DNA from: Chthoniobacteraceae bacterium
GTDB lineage: Bacteria; Verrucomicrobiota; Verrucomicrobiia; Chthoniobacterales; Chthoniobacteraceae
Direction of reading: 5' to 3'
DNA: 39,743 nt
Assembly: GCA_947476255.1 (NCBI GenBank)
Contig: CANJPY010000044.1
Span: 1-39,743, forward strand
The first letter of the stretch is position 1. Each line of letters opens with the position of its first letter. Positions 25,055 to 35,000 of the stretch are shown in pieces. The translations under genes and the position numbers were made by a program. The notes beneath the pieces are model-generated. The model had not been told where the DNA came from and did no database searches. It was given only the letters and a program-made list of their open reading frames with translations.

Positions 25055-26518
25055 ATGAAACTCCACCCTCTGGTGATCAACACACTGTTGTTGTGTATAT
25101 TTTCGTCTTCCGGTTCGGCGGCACCGCAGACGCCCAAGATTTCTCCCGTGGAATCTAATTTAGCCGCGAAGGAAAATCAGGCAGTCGGTATGTCCGGGCG
25201 GCGGCGTCAACTGGAGGGCAAGTTAGAGTTGGGGGAGGCGGTCAACCTCGCGCTTAGACAGAATCCGGAGGTGCTCTTGGGGTTGCGAGAAATAGAAAGA
25301 AAATACGGGGAGGTGATTGAAGCTCGTGCACAGGCGCTTCCTCATGTGGCACTTAATCCGTATTTCCAGCAAAAAGACAGGGCGCTGCTTTCCGGTTTTG
25401 GGAACCAGAACAAGTCGTGGAACATCGCTCTTGAGGTGCGTCAGACTTTGTACGCTGGGGGGGCGGTGAATGCCGGTATACGCTCGGCAAAAGCATCTCG
25501 GGACGCGGCGTTCTACTCCGTGCGAGACACTCTTGACCAAGTGGTGAGCAAAGTGCGGCAGCAGTTCGCGCAAGTGCTTGCAACAAAATCCTTGATTGGT
25601 GTTGCCGAAGAGTCTGTCGAGTTGGCAAATGAGCAACTCAAAGACGCGACAAACCGGTTTCAGGCGGGCACGGTTCCCAGATTCAATGTGTTGCGGGCGG
25701 AGGTCGAAGTGGCCAGTGTAAAGCCGGGGCTGATTCGTGCGAAAAACGACCATTTGATCGCACAGTTGCAGCTGGCCAAGACCCTTGGCTTGGATGCGTC
25801 AGAGACAGGCAAACCAACTTTTGTTTGCGTGGGTGACTTACAGGTCAGTGGGCGTCCCTTGGGGCTTTCTGAATCCCTGACGCTTGCCAAGGCTCGTCGT
25901 GCGTCGCTTAAGAGTAAGCGTGAGGATATTTTGGTTCAGAAAGAAAAGGTGGCCATGAAGATGGCGGGATATAAGCCGAAGATAGACGCCACTGCGGGAT
26001 ATCAAGTCACGAGTAAAAACTCAGAGAAGCTCGAGGAAACCGTTCACGGCTATTTTCTCGGCGTCAATGGGAGTTGGAAGATTTTCGACAGTTTTGAAAC
26101 CACCGGCCAAGTCGCGCAAGCGAAGTCCGACATGCAGAAAGCCTTGATTTCTTACGAGGATGAAGTGCAAAAGGTGGAACTCGAAGTGCAGCGGGCTTTC
26201 GCGGACCTTCAGCAGTATAAAGAGACGATTGAAAGTCAGCAGCAGAATGTGAAGCAGGCTGTGGAAGCTCTGCGCTTGGCTCAGGAGCGTCTTTCCGCGG
26301 GAGCAGGCACTCAGCTGGAGGTGCTTGATGCGCGAGTAGCGCTCACCCGCGCAAGGACCACTGAACTGCAGGCCCGCTCAGATTACGTTCGCTCTCTTGC
26401 GGATTATGACCGCGCCACTGCAACGGACACCGTGTACGCCGAGTCGTTTAAGGATCCTCTCTCCCAGTTGGAGAAAAAAGTGCTGCGTTTCAAGCCGGTT
26501 GATCTCTTTAAGCCGTGA
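25055..26518 (+). CDS. TolC-family outer-membrane channel protein
   Basis: This 487-residue protein has a signal peptide (MKLHPLVINTLLLCIFSSSG) and the duplicated outer-membrane-efflux-protein repeat. The first copy contains LELGEAVNLALRQNPEVLLG and a long helix ending DATNRFQAGTVPRFNVLRAE. The second copy has EALRLAQERLSAGAGTQLEVLDARVALTRAR. The ER-x-x-AG-x-x-x-x-x-(N/E)VL motif is diagnostic of TolC-type channels. It would form the outer-membrane exit duct of a type I secretion or efflux system, but no ABC or RND pump and no membrane-fusion protein is adjacent. The start was set at the signal peptide. The next gene overlaps its stop (GTGA). Confidence 0.9.
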   Translation: MKLHPLVINTLLLCIFSSSGSAAPQTPKISPVESNLAAKENQAVGMSGRRRQLEGKLELGEAVNLALRQNPEVLLGLREIERKYGEVIEARAQALPHVALNPYFQQKDRALLSGFGNQNKSWNIALEVRQTLYAGGAVNAGIRSAKASRDAAFYSVRDTLDQVVSKVRQQFAQVLATKSLIGVAEESVELANEQLKDATNRFQAGTVPRFNVLRAEVEVASVKPGLIRAKNDHLIAQLQLAKTLGLDASETGKPTFVCVGDLQVSGRPLGLSESLTLAKARRASLKSKREDILVQKEKVAMKMAGYKPKIDATAGYQVTSKNSEKLEETVHGYFLGVNGSWKIFDSFETTGQVAQAKSDMQKALISYEDEVQKVELEVQRAFADLQQYKETIESQQQNVKQAVEALRLAQERLSAGAGTQLEVLDARVALTRARTTELQARSDYVRSLADYDRATATDTVYAESFKDPLSQLEKKVLRFKPVDLFKP

Positions 26519-27204
26519 GGGGTGAGAAGGAATCCATCGCTTGGTCGAATGCTCCTACGAAGGTGGCTGCGGAGCGTTCGCCGGTGCTCGATGGCAGTGG
26601 TGTCATTCATGCGTTGGCTCTGCGTCAGCCTGGAGTGGATGTGGGGCTTGAGAGGGCCGAGGCCATGCGAAGTCTGGCGCCCTTCTACTTGGATCTTCGT
26701 CTTGAATTGGGAGTGGGAAGTCGTCGTTTTTGTACGGCGGAGCAGGTGCATGGGGCGGAAATAGCTGTGGTGGATGCTCAAACAGAGGGCGTTTGCGCGG
26801 GTGTTGACGGTTTGCTCACCCGTGACCCTTCGGTGTGTCTTGGGATCTTCACGGCGGACTGTTGTGCTGTTTTTTTAGTGGATAGTGTGCGGAGAGCCAT
26901 TGGCCTGCTGCACTCAGGGGCCAAGGGGACGCGGTTAGGAATCACTAGTGCTGCGATCGCGCAAATGCAGCAGGAGTTTGGGACGGAGGCGGCGGACCTT
27001 GTGGCGGTGTTGAGTCCTTGCATTCGTCCTCCCTTGTACGAAATAGATTTCGCGGCGGAAATTCGCCGGCAGTGTTCGGTTGCGGGAGTGAGGAGGGTTT
27101 TCGATTCGGGAGCGTGTACTGGTAGCGACTTGAGAAAATACTATTCGTATCGACTAGAGCGGGGGAAGACAGGAAGACTAATGGCGCTTCTGGCCCTTTG
27201 CTGA
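26515..27204 (+). CDS. PgeF/YfiH-family (laccase-domain) protein
   Basis: This 229-residue protein matches the YfiH/YlmD family, described variously as purine nucleoside phosphorylase/adenosine deaminase and as a peptidoglycan editing factor. The metal-site triad is visible: His79 in AEQVHGAEI, Cys116 in GIFTADCCAVFLVD and His133 in LLHSGAKGTR. The usual LHAGWRG is altered to LHSGAKG here, replacing the tryptophan and arginine. LSPCIRPPLYEI is the final conserved segment. It starts with GTG overlapping the TolC stop, implying translational coupling; no alternative start before the conserved core fits better. Confidence 0.82.
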   Translation: MRGEKESIAWSNAPTKVAAERSPVLDGSGVIHALALRQPGVDVGLERAEAMRSLAPFYLDLRLELGVGSRRFCTAEQVHGAEIAVVDAQTEGVCAGVDGLLTRDPSVCLGIFTADCCAVFLVDSVRRAIGLLHSGAKGTRLGITSAAIAQMQQEFGTEAADLVAVLSPCIRPPLYEIDFAAEIRRQCSVAGVRRVFDSGACTGSDLRKYYSYRLERGKTGRLMALLALC

Positions 27205-27402
27205 GGGGGACGCAGAACTTGTGGCGTGCTCACAGGATTCTGGATGAGCCGCGGCGGTTTGTTGTTTGTTTTTGCCGCCTAAAGGGATGCTTCGACAGGA
27301 TCCGATGGGCCGGTGGTTTAAATCGCGCGCGAAAGCCGGAATTAAACGCCCCTTGGATTGCGTTTCACTCTCAAAACAGCGAAGCTGACTTTTAAACGCT
27401 TT

Positions 27403-29172
27403 ATGCTTCAGAAATCCAAAGAGGACGTTATCGAACTACTCGAATCCATCGCCCGCCTGCTTGAACTCAAAGGCGAGAATGTGTTTAAAATTAGAGCGTA
27501 TACCAATGCCGTCCGCACTTTGGAGACCTTCAGTGGCGACTTCAACCTGCTCTTGGAAGAAAAACGGCTTGGAGAAATGGGGGGAATTGGCAGCGCGCTG
27601 GAGGACAAAATTACTGAATTCGCCGCGACGGGCGTGTTGCCTTATTTTGAGAACCTCAAAGCTGAATTCCCTGCCACATTGTTTGACCTTTTTGAGTTGC
27701 AGGGATTGGGTCCCAAAAAAATAAAGGCGCTGTGGGAGGAGCTCAATATCACCACAGTCGAAGCGCTGGAAGCTGCTTGCAAGGAGGGGCAGGTTGCATC
27801 GCTTAAAGGGTTTGGAGCGAAAACAGCCGCAAATATTCTAACCAGCATCGAGGCGCGCAAGCAATACGCTGGATCGTTTCGGTTTGGAGATGTCGCCGCG
27901 GTTGCCGAGGTTTTACTCGAAGAAATCAAGGGGCTATCCGGGGTGCTCCAGGCATCCATTGCAGGTTCTTACAGGCGCAGGAAAGAGGTCGTGCATGATC
28001 TGGACTTTCTGGTTGCCACCCGTGAACCCGTGGCCGTGGCCGAGTTTTTTGTGACGCATTCTTTGGTGGAAACCATCCTCGCCCACGGTGCTACAAAATC
28101 CAGTGTGCGGCTCAAAACGGGAATTCAGGCGGATTTGCGAGTGGTGACACCGGAGCAGTATCCCAGTGCCCTCAATTACTTTACAGGTTCCAAAGAACAC
28201 AATATCGCACTGCGGAGCCGCGCGCTCGCGCGCGGATGGACACTCAATGAGTATCGTCTGGGGCCCGATGAAAAGACCAGGATCACGCCCGAGCCCATTC
28301 CGGCCATCCATACCGAGGCAGATCTATACAGGGCCCTTGAACTGGATTACATAGAGCCGGAGTTGCGCGAGGATCGGGGCGAAATAGCAGCCGCCGCCGC
28401 GCATCAGTTGCCGCAGCTCATTCAGTTGGAAAATCTGCGCGGCGCCTTTCACAATCACACGACGTCCAGCGATGGACGGTCCACTCTTGAAGAAATGGCG
28501 CAAGCAGCTCAGGAACTTGGGCTGCAGTATCTTGGGATTTCAGACCATTCGGTCTCCTCCTTTCAGGCGCATGGTCTTGAGACCTCCCGTTTGCTCGAGC
28601 AGGTGGCCAGGATCGCCGAATTGAACCGGGAGTTCGGTCCCGAGTTCCGGCTGTTTTCTGGAGTCGAGTGCGACATTCTCAAGGACGGTTCTCTGGATTA
28701 TCCGGATGAAGTTCTGGCGCAACTCGACTATGTTGTGGCATCCGTGCACGCCTCGTTCTCCCAGCCGCAGGCGGAGATGACAGCGCGGCTGATTAAGGCC
28801 ATCTCAAATCCGCATGTCACTATGCTTGGGCACATGACGGGGCGCCTGCTTTTGAGTCGCGATGCCTACGCTCTGGACATCCCGGCCCTCATTGAAGCCG
28901 CGGCCGAGACTGGCACCCTCATTGAACTCAATGCCAATCCCCGGCGTTTGGACATGGACTGGCGCTGGTGGCCGATGGCAAAAGAGAAGGGGGTGCGCTG
29001 CTCCATCAACCCCGATGCCCATCACATTTCGCATCTACAGTTTTTGTGGAATGGAATCGGGATCGCGCGCAAAGGGTGGTTGACTGCCGCAGATGTCGTC
29101 AACACGTTGCCCTTGGGGAAGATTGAAGCAGCCTTGGGGGCCAAACGACGGAAATATCTGAATGTTTCCTAG
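27403..29172 (+). CDS. polX: DNA polymerase/3'-5' exonuclease PolX
   Basis: This 589-residue family X polymerase is fused to a PHP nuclease. Residues 1-150 hold the helix-hairpin-helix domains (LFELQGLGPKKIKAL, LKGFGAKTAANIL). The polymerase active site has Asp199/Asp201 in VHDLDFLVA and Asp244 in IQADLRVV. The PHP domain begins around 345 with His350/His352 in FHNHTTSSDG. ISDHS, GVECDIL, SVHASF, GHMTGR and INPDAHH follow, so all metal-ligand clusters are present and the exonuclease should be active. The likely role is base-excision or gap-filling repair. The start at 27403 fits the family; an upstream in-frame codon is less likely. Confidence 0.95.
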   Translation: MLQKSKEDVIELLESIARLLELKGENVFKIRAYTNAVRTLETFSGDFNLLLEEKRLGEMGGIGSALEDKITEFAATGVLPYFENLKAEFPATLFDLFELQGLGPKKIKALWEELNITTVEALEAACKEGQVASLKGFGAKTAANILTSIEARKQYAGSFRFGDVAAVAEVLLEEIKGLSGVLQASIAGSYRRRKEVVHDLDFLVATREPVAVAEFFVTHSLVETILAHGATKSSVRLKTGIQADLRVVTPEQYPSALNYFTGSKEHNIALRSRALARGWTLNEYRLGPDEKTRITPEPIPAIHTEADLYRALELDYIEPELREDRGEIAAAAAHQLPQLIQLENLRGAFHNHTTSSDGRSTLEEMAQAAQELGLQYLGISDHSVSSFQAHGLETSRLLEQVARIAELNREFGPEFRLFSGVECDILKDGSLDYPDEVLAQLDYVVASVHASFSQPQAEMTARLIKAISNPHVTMLGHMTGRLLLSRDAYALDIPALIEAAAETGTLIELNANPRRLDMDWRWWPMAKEKGVRCSINPDAHHISHLQFLWNGIGIARKGWLTAADVVNTLPLGKIEAALGAKRRKYLNVS

Positions 29173-29223
29173 CGGCGGGATTGCTTGGGTGGGATGCGGT
29201 CGAGTCGAGACTCAACACCGTGG

Positions 29224-29676
29224 CTAAGAGATGACTTCAAAAATCGCCTCCACTTCCACGGCCGCGCCAGTGGGGAGTTGAGCAAACCCTAGGGCGCTTC
29301 GCGCGTGAAAACCGTCGCCGTCCTTGCCAAATATCTGGTGCAAAAGATCAGAGCATCCGTTGATAACCAGGTGCTGGTCCGTGAATTCCAGTGTCGTATT
29401 CACGCAGCCAAGCACCTTGAGCACGCGCAGGCCGTTCAGCGTCCCGTGGGTATTCCAGACGGAGTTCAAAATCTTCTCCGCGCAATTGCGTGCAGCTGCG
29501 TAACCTGCCTCTGTGGTCACATCGGCTCCTAATTTTCCTTTCAAATCGCTGACATGTCCTGAGGTCAGCAGTTGTTGGCCAGAGCGGATGCAGAGATTTA
29601 GATACCCAGGAGTTTGCTTGCTGAAGGTCAGGCCGAGGGATTCTGCGGTTTGTTGTGGATTCATCTCATGAGTCAT
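29224..29676 (-). CDS. RidA-family (YjgF/YER057c/UK114) protein
   Basis: This 150-residue protein has the RidA fold, with LCIRSGQQLLTSGHVSD, VLKVLGCVNTT and the C-terminal block GFAQLPTGAAVEVEAIFEV. RidA proteins hydrolyse reactive enamine/imine intermediates from pyridoxal-phosphate enzymes. Canonical RidA ends in R-x-CVEVEA around its substrate arginine. Here GARSALGFAQLP places the expected arginine earlier and the catalytic position is a variant, so it may belong to a subfamily other than archetypal RidA. It is convergent with polX and divergent from engB. Confidence 0.85.
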   Translation of the reverse strand: MTHEMNPQQTAESLGLTFSKQTPGYLNLCIRSGQQLLTSGHVSDLKGKLGADVTTEAGYAAARNCAEKILNSVWNTHGTLNGLRVLKVLGCVNTTLEFTDQHLVINGCSDLLHQIFGKDGDGFHARSALGFAQLPTGAAVEVEAIFEVIS

Positions 29677-29790
29677 GCCTCGCGCCCCCGTCGGTGGTCA
29701 ATATTAAGTTACGTTTGGGAAGGAATGCATCTTTTGTTCGTTCCTTGTTCACGTTAAGATCAACGCATGGTTTCTCCAATATGCCTCTGA

Positions 29791-30411
29791 ATGAAAATCA
29801 CGTCTGCCGTTTTTGATTCCAGCGCTGCTGCACTGGCGGCCTGCCCAGTGCCATCCCTTCCGGAATTTGCGTTTATCGGACGTTCCAACGTGGGCAAATC
29901 CACGTTGGTCAATCGCATTACGGAAAAGAGGGACTTGGCGCGAGTCTCGGACACCCCGGGGTTTACAAAAACAATCAATTTTTTCACCGTCAATCGCCGT
30001 TGGAGACTCGTGGACCTGCCGGGATACGGCTTCGCCAAAGCTTCTCAGCAGCAGCGTGCCTCGTATGCGGGAATGATTGAAGAGTATCTTCTCCATCGGG
30101 AATCCCTGATGTGTGTCTTTTTGCTAGTGGACGCTTCGATTCCTGCGCAAGCCCAGGACTTGGACTTTGTCCGATGGATTGGTGAGGCCGCGAGACCCTT
30201 CACGATCGTTTTTACCAAGATGGATAAAGCAAAGGGAAATAAGGCATTGGAAAACGTGGAAGCCTTTGTCCAAACAGTGTCGCCGTGGTTTGATGACCCG
30301 CCGCTGACGTTTTCGGTGTCTGCAAAAAAGCAGGATGGAATTCGTGCCCTGCAGGAATTTATTGATGACAGCGCCAATGAGGTTCTGACTTCCAGTGCGA
30401 AGGTTGTATGA
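29791..30411 (+). CDS. engB: Ribosome biogenesis GTPase YihA/YsxC/EngB
   Basis: This 206-residue GTPase assists large-subunit assembly. The G motifs are GRSNVGKST (G1), SDTPGFTKTI (G2), VDLPGYGFAKAS (G3) and TKMDK (G4), in canonical order and spacing. The start MKITSAVFDSSA agrees with the family. Its TGA overlaps the ATG of rsgA (ATGA), so two ribosome-assembly GTPases are translationally coupled. Confidence 0.95.
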   Translation: MKITSAVFDSSAAALAACPVPSLPEFAFIGRSNVGKSTLVNRITEKRDLARVSDTPGFTKTINFFTVNRRWRLVDLPGYGFAKASQQQRASYAGMIEEYLLHRESLMCVFLLVDASIPAQAQDLDFVRWIGEAARPFTIVFTKMDKAKGNKALENVEAFVQTVSPWFDDPPLTFSVSAKKQDGIRALQEFIDDSANEVLTSSAKVV

Positions 30412-31511
30412 CGTTGGCTGATTTGGGTTGGAATTCTTGGTTCGCGGCCGCCTTCGCTCCGTTTGAGAAGCAGGGTTGGCGGCCGGCTCGGCTGATTCGA
30501 GACAACCGGATTACCTATGGCGCACTCTTGGCTGACGGGGAAGAGCGAGAGGTTGTTCTTGGGGGCAGGGTTTACCATGAGGCGGTTTCAGATGCAGATT
30601 TGCCCGCTGTGGGCGACTGGGTTGCGTTGGAGGTTGGTGAGATCGGCGACGAGACGGTGATCCGTGGGCGGCTTCCAAGGTTGACGTGTCTTTCACGGAG
30701 AGCTCCGGGGCAGAGCGCTGAGGAGCAAGTGATTGTTGCAAATGTAAACATCGTTCTAGTCGTGACGGAAGGTGGAGCCGATTACAATGCACGGCGATTG
30801 GAACGGTACTTTGCAATCATAGGCCGCAGCGGGGCAAAGGCGGTGGTGTTGGTGAATAAAGCGGATTTGTTTTCGGCTTCCGAAAACAGGGCGACGGTTG
30901 AGGCTGTCCGAGCGCTGAATCCGGATGTGGACGTACACCTCACAAGCGCCGAGACTGGGCGTGGACTTCCTGCGGTGCGGTCGTATTTTCAAGCTGGGGT
31001 TTCCGTCGCGTTTATCGGTTCGAGCGGGGTTGGTAAATCTGCCCTGATCAATCGTTTGCTTGGGGATGAATACCAGTGGACAGGGGAGGTGAATGAGATC
31101 ACCGGGAAAGGGCGTCATACGACGTCCGCCAGGGAGTTGATGGTGCTACGCAAGGGCGGCATTGTCATTGATAACCCCGGTATCAAAGAGGTGCAGATGT
31201 GGACGGATGAAAGCACGCTGCGCGAGTCGTTTTCTGATCTCGCGGATCTTGCTTCCCAGTGCAGGTTTTTTGATTGTAAACACGGACCGGACGCAGGATG
31301 CGCGATCCGCGCTGCCGTGGAGGCTGGCACATTAGATCCAGCCAGATATGCCGGTTATCTCAAGCTCGACGCTGAAATTGAAAAGCTTCGCGGGCGTTGT
31401 AAAAAGCGACAGATGACGATTGAACGCCGCTACAAGCGTGAGGAACGGCAAAAGGTGAGGAATGCTTCAGACCGCAGGGAGTTGGAACGCGAGCAGCGAC
31501 CTTGGCGCTAA
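30408..31511 (+). CDS. rsgA: Small-ribosomal-subunit biogenesis GTPase RsgA
   Basis: This 367-residue circularly permuted GTPase matures the 30S subunit. An N-terminal OB fold (to about residue 90, GDWVALEV) is followed by the permuted G domain with G4 (VLVNKADLF) before G1 (GSSGVGKS, 204-211) and G3 (IDNPGIKE). The zinc site is present in CRFFDCKHGPDAGC. The C-terminus is a strongly basic helix (KKRQMTIERRYKREERQK), consistent with rRNA contact. It is coupled to engB by an ATGA overlap and convergent with the YhcH-type gene, only 8 bp away. Confidence 0.95.
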   Translation: MTLADLGWNSWFAAAFAPFEKQGWRPARLIRDNRITYGALLADGEEREVVLGGRVYHEAVSDADLPAVGDWVALEVGEIGDETVIRGRLPRLTCLSRRAPGQSAEEQVIVANVNIVLVVTEGGADYNARRLERYFAIIGRSGAKAVVLVNKADLFSASENRATVEAVRALNPDVDVHLTSAETGRGLPAVRSYFQAGVSVAFIGSSGVGKSALINRLLGDEYQWTGEVNEITGKGRHTTSARELMVLRKGGIVIDNPGIKEVQMWTDESTLRESFSDLADLASQCRFFDCKHGPDAGCAIRAAVEAGTLDPARYAGYLKLDAEIEKLRGRCKKRQMTIERRYKREERQKVRNASDRRELEREQRPWR

Positions 31512-31519
31512 ACTGGCAC

Positions 31520-31993
31520 TCAATGGGTTTGGTCCAACTCGAGTCTGAACTTGAGAACGACCTTGAGCACAGGCTCTGGTTCTTGAAGCCTGATGCTCGG
31601 TTGATGAGCATCCTGAGGATAAAAAATGGCGAACATCCCTGGTTTGAGGACAAGCACTGACGCCGAGAAATTTGGTGGCATGTATTTTTCCACATCCTTT
31701 TCGGTCTGGTAGGGTTTGGAGATCGCGAGGCTTGCGCGCTCTGCGTGGCCGCATTGTTCGCGTCCCTGCATGAGTACTTGAATGTCTCCGTAAACATTGT
31801 GGGCCTCCCACTCTTTGTCAGAAATAGCTTTCGTGACATAGCGTTCCACCATGGCGACGAGGTTGTTTCCGCTAAGTTCGTATTTGCCGTCGGGGGTGTT
31901 TAGATCAAACGACCGCAGATAATTGAAGGCCGCTGGAAAAAGCGGGTGGAGACTCCGGTAGGTTTCTGCGTTTACGAGTTGGTCGAGAATCAT
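31520..31993 (-). CDS. YhcH/YjgK/YiaL-family protein
   Basis: This 157-residue protein is a small cupin-like member of the YhcH family. Visible family segments are MILDQLVNAETYRSLHP, KYELSGNNLVAMVERY, WEAHNVYGDIQVLMQG and LKPGMFAIFYPQDAHQP, the last carrying the histidine and acidic metal ligands. Relatives are encoded with sialic acid or sugar-acid catabolism and are proposed anomerases or hydrolases, but no such genes are beside this one. It ends 8 bp from rsgA, with no visible terminator between them. The start lacks a Shine-Dalgarno sequence. Confidence 0.85.
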   Translation of the reverse strand: MILDQLVNAETYRSLHPLFPAAFNYLRSFDLNTPDGKYELSGNNLVAMVERYVTKAISDKEWEAHNVYGDIQVLMQGREQCGHAERASLAISKPYQTEKDVEKYMPPNFSASVLVLKPGMFAIFYPQDAHQPSIRLQEPEPVLKVVLKFRLELDQTH

Positions 31994-32020
31994 GAAAGGA
32001 AGGGGAAGCGGAGATCAGGT

Positions 32021-32052
32021 AAAAAAAGACCCCGCCCAGTATCTGGGCGGGG
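32021..32052 (-). terminator. Rho-independent terminator of the large protease gene
   Basis: CCCCGCCCAG (32030-32039) pairs with CTGGGCGGGG (32043-32052) across a three-base loop. Seven A residues at 32021-32027 give a T7 tail on the minus strand, 22 bp after the stop codon of the protease gene. Confidence 0.9.
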
Positions 32053-32073
32053 GCTTTCGGAGAATTGACGATT

Positions 32074-35000
32074 TTAGCTGAGCGAGGCGCCGTCGAAGCG
32101 GACCATTAAACCAGTGAAATCGTTGTTCCCGCCGCCCACTATATCTTCGAAAGAATAGCAGGAGTTCCCCAAGGATAGCATGTGCGACAAACGATCTGGA
32201 TTTGCGCCTGCGACGCTAAAAAAGGCGTGGGGTTCCGCATCGAATGCTGTTGTTATCGCATTGTTTTGGTTTTTGGTCAGAAAATCTTGGGGCGTTCCAT
32301 CTGCAACGATACCCATGGCAATGTGTTCGCCTTCGAGATTGAGTTTCGTGTCGACACCACTGAAGGGCATCACGATCGTACCCCATGCATTGGAAATTGA
32401 ACGACGCACCGCGGTTGCGGCGTAGTCTGCATCTCCCGGATGGATCCATTTCGTTCCCTCATGCAGGTCTCCGGAAACTGAGTCGACTTGGTAGAAGAAA
32501 AGCGAATCAGTCTGCCCCGATTTGACTTTTGGCCGGGGATTGCCGTTTGCAACGGTGAAATTGACGGAGTGTCTCTCTGTGGTTGTGGGTAACTTGTACA
32601 CCCCTGAATCAACGGAAATCTGGTCGCCATTTCCGAATCCGACGTACACGTCGTCAAAGTAGACTCCGGGGATGACGTCTGGGTCGGTGGATCGATAGAC
32701 GGTATTGGAGGTCTTCGAAGGTTTGTTTTGGATTGTGAAAAGAGAACCCAATTTGCTGATGTCTACAGCTTTTGCGGCGCCCGCTCCAATCGAGGCGCCC
32801 GCAGATTGCTTGAGGATGTTGAGCAAATCCTTGGGGGAGCTTCCATCGTCAAGATTTTGTACCGCCGCGCGAGTGAGAGACCGTTGCTCATGAGTAGACG
32901 TGACTTCGGTAAAGGTCACTGGAGTTGGTTGCGTACCACCAATGGCTGAAAATACCGAACCTCTGGACGCTTCATCCGAGAAGAAATTAACGGTTAGTTT
33001 TGCTTGGTTGGATTCGGGCTGTTTAACCGAGATCTTGCCTTGATCTTCAAATTTCTGACTCAGGGAAAGGACGTCAGGGCTGAACTCAAGCCATTCACTC
33101 GGATCGATTTGGGGTTCCACCCTTAGTTCGAAGTCAATGGATTTTCCGTCGCTCTTACCGGGTTTGCTAACGTGAACCGCATACTCCGTGCTCGGTTCCG
33201 GACGGAAGTATTCCCCCATGAAAAGGCCGCCGGTGCGACGCACGAATTTCGCTTGGGCCGTTCCCGGGTTCTGGATCACTTCCATTGTGAAGTCTTCCTC
33301 AGAGATCGGAAGCGTTTCTATGGCGATAGGGGATGCAATACGGTCCGTCTTAAAGGTATACCAGCGATCAGGATGGGAGTTGTCCAGAATCTGTGCCGAC
33401 AAATAAGTGTCTGTGGTCGAAAGCTTGAGGGGGTCTTCCTTAGTGAACCCCGTTGAAGCGATCTTCATTTGGTTTCCGTTGAGATGGACAATGGTGCTAA
33501 AGCCGACTCCCTCCACATCATCGGTTTGTACCCGGACAGCCATTGTTGGGCTCACAAGGGTATCGCGGAGTTTTGGCATGATCTTAGCCGGATTAAAGAC
33601 AACGTTTTTGTTTGCCGTCGTCCACAATGTGGCGAGCGTTTTGTTGGTGCTTGAGTCCCAGAGATCGATGTTGAGTCTGGCGTTGGAAGGCGCATCTATT
33701 CCGAGTTCGAAACTTACATTGCCCAGTTTGACCTTAGCGGAGGCATCAGTACTGTTATCATTCAGGAAGCCCAGAGGGTGGGAAACGCTGTCCTCCAACG
33801 GGTCACCCGTGGCGTTGTCTGCGTAGTCTGAGAAACCAATGTAAAAATCTAGTTTTTTGGAGTCCGTGTAGACCGGAGTTGTTGATGCCGCCAAAGGTAA
33901 GCTGGAGCCTCTGCTCACTCGACTGCGACCCGCTTTGTAACAGTTGTTTGACTCGAGCGCGATCAGGAGCTTATCCCAATCGGTAGCCTGAAGGAACTCG
34001 TTGGCCACATTTCGATAGTTGGAGTTAATGAACGACTGCATCCCTCTTCCTCCAGTCAGTGCGGAGTAGGAATCGGCATTGTAAGGAAGGACAACGCTCA
34101 GGCCATAACTGCCCTGCTCGACTGGATTCATGCCGCTGGCAGGTTTTAGATTTACGCCACCCGACTGCACGGTGTTGTTAAGGACAGCGTTTCCCAAGGA
34201 GTTCAACACCTCTCCAGCGGCTTTGACAAGGGCAGTGGGGGCAGTGGGGATTTGAGCGATGCGTCCAACGAATCCAGCCAAATCTTGATAGTAGGAAAAC
34301 TCATAGTAAGTGCCCCTCAGGAGTGCCGCACTTACAGAATTCCAAAAATCGGGAGACTTAATGGTGGCCATGTTAGCCACGAATGATTTGAGCTTGGTCG
34401 CCACGTCGGACATCTTGCTTAAATCAGTAAGGGAGAGGGTATTGGCTTCTCCTATTTTAGGCGTGCTTCCGTAGCCGGTACGGAAGGAGTCGACGAATTT
34501 GTTCCCAAGCTCGACCGGATTCAATGCCGTTGAGGTGTTTGCGAGGGTCTTGAAATAGTCGAACCCATTGCCGCCGACGACTTGTTCGGATGCCAGAAGA
34601 TATCTGGTCACGTTTCTGAGGCCGAAAGCCAGCTCAACGCTTCCCATCATGCATTCGTCGAAGCCTATCATGTCATACTTCGGAATGCCGGAGGATTGCG
34701 CCAAGAGGGAGGAAAGTTGAACGCCTGAAATGCTTGCGCCGGAGGCTGGGGCTGCGTCGTCAGCAGGACCGTCAAAGTTAAATCCGGAGAGAATACCCCC
34801 ACCGTGATTGCTCAAAATCAACGTACGGCTCGAAGTGCCCGAGGTTCCTTGTGTCGAAGCTTTCGTGAGAAAACTCTTGAGAGAGTTCACGTCGCCCGTG
34901 TCTTGTTCGTCGGTGACTTCGAATCGTGTATAAATGGTGCCCTGATCGGAGACCGCTCCGTTTCTGTAGACTCCTGGGCGGACAACCGGATCTAAATTTG

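Noticed and set aside
27250-27290. GGCGG / CCGCC stem between the PgeF-type gene and polX as a terminator
   Set aside because: The stem is only 5-6 bp, the loop is long and no T run follows the hairpin.
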